Part shown: positions 1-5,557 of the stretch, in pieces
How the letters are laid out: each line of letters begins with the position of its first letter
Numbering within the stretch: position 1 is the stretch's first letter
The notes under the pieces: generated by a model
The model's database searches: none
What the model was told of the DNA's origin: nothing
Seen by the model: only the letters and a program-made list of their open reading frames with translations
Source: UBA2144 sp964506185
GTDB lineage: Bacteria > Patescibacteriota > Gracilibacteria > Peribacterales > Peribacteraceae
Length of the DNA: 8,342 bases
Assembly: GCA_964506185.1 (NCBI GenBank)
Contig: CAZDKL010000033.1
Location: 1 to 8,342 of the forward strand
Direction of reading: 5' to 3'
Made by a program: the position numbers and the translations under genes

Positions 1-2
1 AT

Positions 3-101
3 GACGACGATGATGACGACGACGATGACGATGACGATGATGATGACGATGATGACGACGATGATGATGACGACGATGAAGATGACGACGATGACGACGA
101 T
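3..101 (+). repeat. GAY trinucleotide tract encoding poly-Asp
   Basis: This is an uninterrupted run of 33 GAC/GAT codons with one GAA at 78-80. It is a low-complexity trinucleotide repeat prone to length change. The irregular GAC/GAT mix argues against a very recent pure-unit expansion by slippage. Confidence 0.9.
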
Positions 102-149
102 GGGCCAGATTGCAGTGCATGTGATTGCTCTGTTTGTTGTTCTGATTAG
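3..149 (+). CDS. 3' end of a protein with a poly-aspartate tract and Cys-rich C-terminal tail (partial)
   Basis: The window opens inside this reading frame, so the start and main body are missing. The visible part encodes 33 consecutive acidic residues (32 Asp and one Glu, codons at 3-101), then the tail GPDCSACDCSVCCSD and a TAG stop at 147-149. The Asp codons mix GAC and GAT irregularly, and the single substitution is GAA (Glu). Variation is therefore confined to the wobble base or to a conservative change, which is the mark of selection on this frame. The tail has five cysteines in 15 residues (C-x2-C-x-C-x5-CC), which could bind metal or form disulfides. Poly-Asp tracts are often calcium-binding or flexible linkers, but no function can be assigned here. 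ftsH starts 60 bases downstream on the same strand; co-transcription cannot be judged. I do not recognise the family. Confidence 0.7.
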   Translation, partial: DDDDDDDDDDDDDDDDDDDDDDDDDEDDDDDDDGPDCSACDCSVCCSD

Positions 150-209
150 TTTTTTAGAAAAAAGTTATTAATGATTTTGAATGACTACTAGCGCTCAGAC
201 CGCTATCCT

Positions 210-2084
210 ATGGTCATGACTCCAGCAGCACGTCAAAAACCGCCCAAACAGAGATGGTTATTCTCACTGTTTTTGTTTGCTTCCCTTATTTTCCTTTCCC
301 TTTATTCAATCTCAAATCCTCTAAGAGATAAAGATAAGCAGTTTGAGGATGCAGAAGAGGTTGCAATTAGCCGTATTACAAAGGGGTATGCGGAGAAGGA
401 GTTCGAAAATATCATAATTAAAGACAACAAGGTATTCGCTGTAACAAAGGAGGGAACCGCTTATCAATCATATAAAGAGGGAAGAGATAGTGTTAGTACG
501 CTAGGATGGAATGATCCGGAGAATCCAACAGTTGTGGAAGTGGAGAATCGTGAGGCTGCAAATATGTTTATGGCTATTTTGCCCGATTTGCTATTCTTTC
601 TTCTAATAATCGCAGGGCTAATATGGCTTTTCAGAGGTATTTCCAGAAGCCAAAGCACTGCTCTTTCGTTTGGCAAATCTCGTGCACGCGTTACTGATGC
701 AAAACAGGTCAAAACCAGTTTCAAGGATGTTGCTGGCTGCGATGAAGCGAAAGATGATTTGGTAGAAGTAGTCGACTTCCTAAAACATCCTAAGAAGTAC
801 ATCAACTTAGGAGCGAAAATTCCAAAAGGAGTTCTTTTAGTTGGTGCACCGGGAACAGGAAAAACTCTTCTTGCGCGAGCGGTTGCAGGTGAAGCGGGAG
901 TACCATTCTTTTCTATTGCCGGATCAGAATTTGTAGAAATGTTTGTTGGAGTCGGTGCAAGCAGGGTCAGAGATTTATTCTTGAAAGCAAAGCGTAATTC
1001 TCCTTGTATCATATTTATTGACGAAATTGATGCTGTTGGACGCCAGCGTGGCGGAGCAGGGTTTGGAGGTGGACATGATGAAAGAGAACAGACATTAAAT
1101 CAGATTCTTACCGAAATGGACGGATTTGAGCAGGGGACTAATGTGATTGTAATGGCTGCGACAAACAGACCGGATGTTCTGGATGTTGCACTGCTCAGAC
1201 CCGGCAGATTCGATCGCAGAATATTCATCGACAAGCCAGATTTGATAGCACGCGAAAAGATTCTTAAGGTTCATTCGGAGAAAAAGAAAACGGGAAAAAA
1301 TATCAACCTAAACAGTGTTGCAAAACAGACTGTCGGCCTCACTGGTGCTGATTTGGAGAACATCTGCAATGAAGCCGCAATCATTGCTGCTAAACAAAAG
1401 CATAAAACCATATCTCATAAAGATTTTATTGATGCAGTCGAGAAAATTACTTTAGGTTCAGAAAAGAAATCCAGAAAGCTTACAGAGAAGGAAAAGAAGA
1501 TCACTGCTTATCATGAACTTGGACACGCCATTGTCGGATATTTGTGTCCAGAGACAGATCCGCTTCACAAGATTTCGATAGTATCACGTGGAATGGCATT
1601 GGGGGTCACATGGTTTCTTCCCAATGAAGATCAGTATACGACCAGTAAGACAAAATTCATGGACGAGATTTGCAGCCTGCTTGGTGGTAGAGCAGCAGAA
1701 GAACTTGTCTTTAACGAGATGACCACAGGGGCCAGCAATGATATCGAAAAGGCATCTCATATAGCACGAAACATGGCGATGAGATATGGAATGGGAGACG
1801 ATTCTCTAGGTCCGATTGCTTACGGTGAACGACAGGGAACTATGTTCTTGGGTGTTGATCCTGCTTACACCCGAAACTATTCAGAGGAAAAGGCAAAAGA
1901 AATAGACTCATTCGTCAGAAAGACCATCAAAGAGCAGTACGAGCGAGCGCTTCTATTTCTACAAAAGCATCGCAAGAAATTAGATGAACTAGCAGATCAA
2001 TTGCTTAAAAAAGAAACTATGAGTATCGAAGAGTTCGAAGAGAAGTTTGCGGGGAAAAAGAGTGACAAGAAGAGTAAAAAATAG
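210..2084 (+). CDS. ftsH: ATP-dependent zinc metalloprotease FtsH
   Basis: FtsH is a hexameric, membrane-anchored AAA+ protease that extracts and degrades membrane and short-lived cytosolic proteins. The 624-residue product has the full family order. TM1 spans about residues 16-35, followed by an extracytoplasmic domain to about 117 and TM2 at about 118-141. The AAA+ module carries Walker A GAPGTGKT (212-219), Walker B IIFIDE (267-272) and the second region of homology with arginine fingers R330 and R333 in LRPGRFDR. The protease domain has the zinc site HELGH (435-439), with D511 in TGASNDIE as the likely third ligand. The C-terminus is Lys-rich (KKSDKKSKK). Length matches typical bacterial FtsH, and no key residue is missing. 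ATG 210 and ATG 216 are both possible starts; neither has a clear Shine-Dalgarno. TATCCT (204-209) ends just before 210, so a leaderless or near-leaderless start at 216 is possible. Confidence 0.97.
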   Translation: MVMTPAARQKPPKQRWLFSLFLFASLIFLSLYSISNPLRDKDKQFEDAEEVAISRITKGYAEKEFENIIIKDNKVFAVTKEGTAYQSYKEGRDSVSTLGWNDPENPTVVEVENREAANMFMAILPDLLFFLLIIAGLIWLFRGISRSQSTALSFGKSRARVTDAKQVKTSFKDVAGCDEAKDDLVEVVDFLKHPKKYINLGAKIPKGVLLVGAPGTGKTLLARAVAGEAGVPFFSIAGSEFVEMFVGVGASRVRDLFLKAKRNSPCIIFIDEIDAVGRQRGGAGFGGGHDEREQTLNQILTEMDGFEQGTNVIVMAATNRPDVLDVALLRPGRFDRRIFIDKPDLIAREKILKVHSEKKKTGKNINLNSVAKQTVGLTGADLENICNEAAIIAAKQKHKTISHKDFIDAVEKITLGSEKKSRKLTEKEKKITAYHELGHAIVGYLCPETDPLHKISIVSRGMALGVTWFLPNEDQYTTSKTKFMDEICSLLGGRAAEELVFNEMTTGASNDIEKASHIARNMAMRYGMGDDSLGPIAYGERQGTMFLGVDPAYTRNYSEEKAKEIDSFVRKTIKEQYERALLFLQKHRKKLDELADQLLKKETMSIEEFEEKFAGKKSDKKSKK

Positions 2085-2102
2085 TAGGCTCGACTCTTTA
2101 CG

Positions 2103-2134
2103 TTAATTCGTTTATTCGTTAATTAGTTAATTCG
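2103..2134 (+). repeat. Left array of four 8-base repeats (TTAATTCG type)
   Basis: Four consecutive octamers read TTAATTCG, TTTATTCG, TTAATTAG and TTAATTCG. They lie between the ftsH stop and the start of the four-helix-bundle gene. Bases 2117-2136 (cgttaattagttaattcgtt) are the exact reverse complement of 2544-2563 on the other side of that gene. The array ends eight bases before the ATG at 2143. Confidence 0.9.
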
Positions 2135-2142
2135 TTTTATTT

Positions 2143-2553
2143 ATGAATAAATTCAGAAAGTTTGAAGATATTATGGCATGGCAAGAAGCAAGAGGTCTTA
2201 TTCGAGAAATTCGTTCTATTTGCAGGAAGCATGATGCTCGTAAAGATTTTGCGTTTGTAGATCAGATTACAAGAGCTGCGAGATCTGTTGCAGCAAATAT
2301 TGCTGAAGGATGCGATTCGATGACAAATGCAGAATTCATACAATTTCTAGGCTATTCTAAAAGATCTGTATCTGAAGTTAGATCTCACTTGTATGATGCT
2401 TTTGACGAGAAATATCTCTCTAAGGATGAATTTGACGTTTTATGTGACAAAACATATAAAATTTCAAGTATGCTAGCCAAGTTGATTCATCATCTTCAAA
2501 GAACTGATAAGAACTTAAAGCGCACTTATAAAAAAGTCGAATTAACGAATTAA
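2143..2553 (+). CDS. S23/IVP-type four-helix-bundle protein
   Basis: This 136-residue protein has the hallmarks of the S23 (23S rRNA intervening-sequence protein) four-helix-bundle family: an N-terminal FEDIMAWQEAR, then KDFAFVDQITRAARSVAANIAEG (residues about 34-56), an EFIQFLGYSKRSVSE segment, and a final amphipathic helix with LAKLIHHL. Relatives are encoded inside 23S rRNA intervening sequences and as the accessory protein Avd of diversity-generating retroelements; Avd is a basic pentamer that binds nucleic acid. The molecular role of free-standing copies is unknown. The Lys/Arg-rich C-terminus (KRTYKKVELTN) fits RNA or DNA binding. There is no recognisable Shine-Dalgarno before ATG 2143. 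Octamer arrays in opposite orientation flank the gene, and its TAA stop lies inside the right array, so gene and repeats behave as one cassette inserted between ftsH and purB. No rRNA or reverse transcriptase is in the window. Confidence 0.9.
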   Translation: MNKFRKFEDIMAWQEARGLIREIRSICRKHDARKDFAFVDQITRAARSVAANIAEGCDSMTNAEFIQFLGYSKRSVSEVRSHLYDAFDEKYLSKDEFDVLCDKTYKISSMLAKLIHHLQRTDKNLKRTYKKVELTN

Positions 2554-2561
2554 CTAATTAA
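2538..2561 (-). repeat. Right array of three 8-base repeats, inverted relative to the left array
   Basis: On the + strand the octamers read CGAATTAA, CGAATTAA and CTAATTAA; they are reverse complements of the left array units TTAATTCG and TTAATTAG. The segment 2544-2563 (aacgaattaactaattaacg) pairs perfectly, 20 of 20, with 2117-2136. The stop codon of the four-helix-bundle gene (2551-2553) is formed by this repeat, and a -10 box starts two bases after the inverted repeat ends. Confidence 0.9.
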
Positions 2562-2570
2562 CGTTATAAT
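2542..2570 (+). promoter_or_regulatory. Candidate sigma70-type promoter for purB
   Basis: TATAAT at 2565-2570 is a perfect -10 consensus. With a 17-base spacer, TTAACG at 2542-2547 matches four of six -35 positions. Expected transcription would start near 2577, about 35 bases before the purB ATG at 2612. The -35 element lies inside the right octamer array, so anything binding the array would affect purB transcription. Confidence 0.5.
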
Positions 2571-2611
2571 CCGTGTAACACGTTGCTTAGTTACTCGTTC
2601 CAATTCTCCCA

Positions 2612-3922
2612 ATGATTGAAGCACTTTCGCCCCTAGACGGTCGTTATCTGACTAAAACAGAGGCGCTCAGGCCTTTTTTCAGTGAAGAAGCCCTTATCAG
2701 GGCGCGCTTGCAGGTCGAAATTGAGTGGTTTCTAGCTCTTTCAGCCAATCCTGATATAAAGGAATGTAAAAGGATCTCATCCGCTGATAAAAAGAAGCTC
2801 AGAGGCACTATTGAGCGATTTGGCAAGATTCAAGCCGAAGAAGTTAAGAAGATTGAGAATAAGACAAATCACGATGTAAAAGCGGTGGAGTATTACCTCA
2901 AGGCAAAAATGAAGAAGATCCCTGGGTGCAGGAAGAGCTTGGAATTCGTGCACTTCGCACTAACAAGTGAGGACGTAAATAATCTGGCGTATGGGATAAT
3001 GATTCACGGAGCGCTCAAGGAAGTAATAAAGCCCGAGTTGAAGTCATTAATATCCAAGCTCAATGGACTCTCAAAAAGATGGAATAAGATAGAAATGTTA
3101 AGTCTGACACATGGGCAACCAGCAACTCCAACTACAGTTGGGAAAGAGATTGCAGTATACGTAGAGAGATTAGAGCGACAGCAAACTTGGCTTAATGAGT
3201 TTAAGATGCAGGGTAAGTTTGGTGGAGCAGTTGGCAACTACTCAGCGCATAAAGCAGGATATCCCAAGGTGAAATGGGAATCATTTGGCAAGAAATTTAT
3301 GAAGTCTCTTGGAGTTGATCCCATGACAAACACAACTCAAATCAATCCTCATGATGACGTTGCGGAGCTCAGTCACATAATGTGCCAAGTTGATACGATC
3401 TTAGTCGACTTTTCACGCGATGTTTGGATGTATATTTCACGTGGAGTCTTCAAGCAGAAAGTCATCAAAGGAGAAGTGGGGTCTTCCACAATGCCTCATA
3501 AAGTGAACCCAATAGATTTCGAAAATGCCGAGGGCAATCTCGGACTCGCAAATTCATTATTCCAACACTTCGCGGAAAAACTTCCAATCAGTCGTTTGCA
3601 GAGAGATCTTACAGATTCAACAGTCCAGCGAAGTATTGGGTCTGCATTTGGCTATTATTTAATAGCAATTGCATCTCTTAAGAAAGGAATTAGTAAATTA
3701 GAATTAAATAAGAAAGTGATTAGGCAGGAATTAGATGATCATCCAGAGGTTCGAGCTGAAGCAATTCAGATAGTCCTTAGAAAGCATGGAGTTGAAGGAG
3801 CTTATGAAAAATTAAAGAAACTTACAAGAGGAGAAGAGATGACTCATGCGAGTATTAATGAATTTATTGATAAGCTAGATATTCCTGTAAAAGAAAAAGG
3901 AAGGCTCAAGAAAATGGCTTAA
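2612..3922 (+). CDS. purB: Adenylosuccinate lyase (E. coli-type PurB)
   Basis: PurB catalyses two fumarate-releasing steps in purine synthesis: SAICAR to AICAR, and adenylosuccinate to AMP. The 436-residue protein begins EALSPLDGRY like the E. coli enzyme. It keeps the three conserved regions of the fumarase/aspartase superfamily: TSEDVNN (118-124), THGQPATPTTVGKE with likely general-acid H167 (166-179), and the signature loop GSSTMPHKVNP (290-300) with the catalytic serine at 291/292. LPISRLQRDLTDSTVQR (324-340) is also typical. It stops at KGRLKKMA, lacking about 20 residues that in E. coli PurB follow as TPANYIG. The other two frames past the stop do not encode that tail, so this looks like real shortening and not a frameshift. 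The active site is intact. There is no Shine-Dalgarno before ATG 2612. No other purine genes are adjacent. Confidence 0.96.
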   Translation: MIEALSPLDGRYLTKTEALRPFFSEEALIRARLQVEIEWFLALSANPDIKECKRISSADKKKLRGTIERFGKIQAEEVKKIENKTNHDVKAVEYYLKAKMKKIPGCRKSLEFVHFALTSEDVNNLAYGIMIHGALKEVIKPELKSLISKLNGLSKRWNKIEMLSLTHGQPATPTTVGKEIAVYVERLERQQTWLNEFKMQGKFGGAVGNYSAHKAGYPKVKWESFGKKFMKSLGVDPMTNTTQINPHDDVAELSHIMCQVDTILVDFSRDVWMYISRGVFKQKVIKGEVGSSTMPHKVNPIDFENAEGNLGLANSLFQHFAEKLPISRLQRDLTDSTVQRSIGSAFGYYLIAIASLKKGISKLELNKKVIRQELDDHPEVRAEAIQIVLRKHGVEGAYEKLKKLTRGEEMTHASINEFIDKLDIPVKEKGRLKKMA

Positions 3923-3942
3923 ACAAGGGCTCAAAAGTTAAG

Positions 3943-3963
3943 TGTATGTACATTGTACATACA
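3943..3963. promoter_or_regulatory. Perfect palindrome tgtatgtac-att-gtacataca
   Basis: Nine-base arms (3943-3951 and 3955-3963) flank a three-base centre, 20 bases after the purB stop and 55 bases before the first glycosyltransferase gene. No T-run follows it, so it is a poor intrinsic terminator and resembles an operator. A second palindrome, atatgcatat (3968-3977), follows directly and overlaps a TATAAA (3975-3980) that could act as a -10 box with TTGTAC (3953-3958) as a weak -35. The palindrome is seen; its regulatory role is inferred. Confidence 0.45.
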
Positions 3964-4001
3964 GTGGATATGCATATAAATAGAGTGTAATTTCTGCAAA
4001 A

Positions 4002-4010
4002 TGGTACAAT
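4002..4010 (+). promoter_or_regulatory. Extended -10-like motif TGGTACAAT before glycosyltransferase copy 1
   Basis: The motif matches extended -10 (TGnTATAAT) except for one C. It ends seven bases before ATG 4018, so transcription would begin at or next to the start codon, giving a leaderless mRNA. The same motif and spacing recur before copy 2. GGAG at 4012-4015 is only two bases from the ATG, too close for a normal Shine-Dalgarno. Confidence 0.4.
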
Positions 4011-4017
4011 TGGAGAA

Positions 4018-5526
4018 ATGTATCGATATTTATCAAAACACGTGAGTAAATCATTTCTTCTCTTTTTGATTGGAACGATTTTTATACTTTTTGTGCATGC
4101 GATAAATAACGAGAACGTTCCGAATGGTTTGTTCCTCGATGAAGCGTCAATAGGATACAACGCAGCCCTGATAGCTGAGTCGGGACATGATGAAAGTAAA
4201 CAATACTTACCAGTGTTTATTGGGCCTGCATATAAGTCGCCTCTGTTCATTTATGCGGCTGCAGCAATGTTTAAAGCCTTTGGAGTCTCCGCAAAAATAC
4301 TTCGGAGTACCAGCATCTTATTCTACGCCATCTTTTTTATAAGCTTCATAGGGATCACACGCGAGCTTTATGGTAAACGTAAATCGGTTCTGGCGTATTC
4401 CATGATTAGTGCGGGCTTTATTCCGTGGTTTTTTACTGCTTCTCGTATTTCATTTGAAGTAAATTCTCAACTTGCGACTGTTGGTGTGGCTTTATATTTC
4501 ATTATAAGAACATTTCATTCAAATTCGGGCAATGTATCTCGAAATGCACTCCTTGCAGGAATCATTCTCGGATTATCGATGTATTCATATCAAACCGCCA
4601 AATTACTCACACCTCTGCTTTTTCTACTTACGTGTGTGCTCTATGCTAGAAGGTCGACCATAAAGAAAAGCACGATCTTCATAAGTGCATTTGTTCTGAT
4701 GTGTGTTCCATATATATATTTTACTATTACGCATCCGGGAGGTTTGACTGCGCATTTCAAAACAATTACCTATGTGTACAATAATTCAATCACTTTTCTA
4801 CAGAAAGCCGGAATCTTTTTGGCAAACTACTGGAAGCATGTATCTCCGTCGTATCTCCTTCAATATGGCGATGGTAGTTTGCGGCATGCAACAGGATATT
4901 ATGGACAAGTATTTTCGATAGTATTATTACTTTCTGTAATTGGAATTGTATTTCATATTCGGAAGAAAAGATCGAAGATCACGGTTTTACTCGCAACTAA
5001 TCTTGCATTTGCTCCGGTTGCTGCCGCTTTTACAAATGATGGCATTCCGCATGGCTGGCGTAGTATTCTAATCGGATTTTATATCCTGATTTTTTCCGTA
5101 GCAGGTTTTCATACACTTCAAACCACATCGTTCAAATTCAAGAAGCCGGTACTTTGCGCAATATTTGCTTTGTTGATCGCACAAAGCAGTATTTATACAT
5201 ATGATTACTTTACTCGTTATGCCAGACAAAGTGCCAGGCTCTTCGGCAGTCATGGTATGGAAGAAGGTATCTTGAAGGCCATGGAGTTAAACCCAGATGC
5301 TATCATAGTATCCAAATCTATATACTACGCTTCGACTGAATTTTTGCGTAAATCACTCAAGCCTTCTGTTACTTACAAGATCGGCAATGCAATACCTGAA
5401 CCGAATAGTTGTTTGGTATATCACCCTATTGACGATTGGAACGTTCTTCGATCAAATCTTGCGTATCAGGACCTCGCAATTCCAGGTGCTTTTATTAGGA
5501 CACGATGTTATCTTGGCGAAAAGTAG
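4018..5526 (+). CDS. GT-C/GT39-like membrane glycosyltransferase, tandem copy 1
   Basis: This 502-residue polytopic protein has about 12 predicted membrane segments (TM1 about 13-29, the last about 377-391) and a C-terminal domain of about 110 residues. The short loop after TM1 carries D41-E42 in LDEASIGYNA, the position of the catalytic Asp in GT-C enzymes of the ArnT/PMT (GT39) kind. KSPLFIYA (73-80) and a following R-x-x-S (96-99) are also typical. Such enzymes move a sugar from a polyprenyl-phosphate carrier to an acceptor on the outer face of the membrane; donor and acceptor here are unknown. C465 and C497 are conserved in both tandem copies and might form a disulfide. The gene follows purB after 95 bases and is separated by only 31 bases from its paralogue. 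Family-level identification is good; the exact activity is not known. Confidence 0.85.
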   Translation: MYRYLSKHVSKSFLLFLIGTIFILFVHAINNENVPNGLFLDEASIGYNAALIAESGHDESKQYLPVFIGPAYKSPLFIYAAAAMFKAFGVSAKILRSTSILFYAIFFISFIGITRELYGKRKSVLAYSMISAGFIPWFFTASRISFEVNSQLATVGVALYFIIRTFHSNSGNVSRNALLAGIILGLSMYSYQTAKLLTPLLFLLTCVLYARRSTIKKSTIFISAFVLMCVPYIYFTITHPGGLTAHFKTITYVYNNSITFLQKAGIFLANYWKHVSPSYLLQYGDGSLRHATGYYGQVFSIVLLLSVIGIVFHIRKKRSKITVLLATNLAFAPVAAAFTNDGIPHGWRSILIGFYILIFSVAGFHTLQTTSFKFKKPVLCAIFALLIAQSSIYTYDYFTRYARQSARLFGSHGMEEGILKAMELNPDAIIVSKSIYYASTEFLRKSLKPSVTYKIGNAIPEPNSCLVYHPIDDWNVLRSNLAYQDLAIPGAFIRTRCYLGEK

Positions 5527-5541
5527 AGTGCAAAATCAAAA

Positions 5542-5550
5542 TGGTACACT
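5542..5550 (+). promoter_or_regulatory. Extended -10-like motif TGGTACACT before glycosyltransferase copy 2
   Basis: It lies in the 31-base gap after copy 1 and ends seven bases before GTG 5558, exactly the spacing seen before copy 1. The surrounding tagagtg (5524-5530, cf. 3981-3987) and caaaatggtaca are also shared, so the element was duplicated with the gene. It might instead be a remnant with no activity. Confidence 0.33.
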
Positions 5551-5557
5551 ATTCTTT

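Larger units (their letters stand above)
2117..2563. mobile_element. Putative inverted-repeat-bounded S23 cassette
   Basis: This 447-base unit has 20-base perfect inverted ends (2117-2136 and 2544-2563) and a single gene filling the interior. In RNA the ends could form a long A-U-rich helix that brings the two flanks together, as in 23S rRNA intervening sequences. The inverted repeat is seen directly. Mobility is inference: no transposase and no clear target-site duplication are visible. The repeats could instead be regulatory sites for the S23 protein or for purB. Confidence 0.4.

Noticed and set aside
150..163. Intrinsic terminator after the poly-Asp gene (tttttt-ag-aaaaaa)
   Set aside because: The loop would be only two bases and the stem is all A-T, so it is not a credible terminator hairpin.
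1..171. Frame-1 reading of the left-end repeat as a Met/Thr run ending in a hydrophobic tail (MGQIAVHVIALFVVLISF)
   Set aside because: Base variation in the tract falls on the wobble position of the GAC/GAT frame; a Met/Thr repeat protein would need that pattern by chance.
2103..2561. CRISPR array
   Set aside because: The 8-base units are contiguous, have no spacers, and occur in opposite orientation on the two sides of a gene; no cas genes are visible.
2117..2563. Diversity-generating retroelement around the S23/Avd-like gene
   Set aside because: There is no reverse transcriptase, template repeat or variable repeat in the window, so only the four-helix-bundle similarity remains.
5387..5557. 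Longer start for glycosyltransferase copy 2 at ATG 5387
   Set aside because: The extra 57 residues overlap copy 1 in a different frame and have no counterpart in copy 1, whereas GTG 5558 gives a protein of identical length with an aligned N-terminus.
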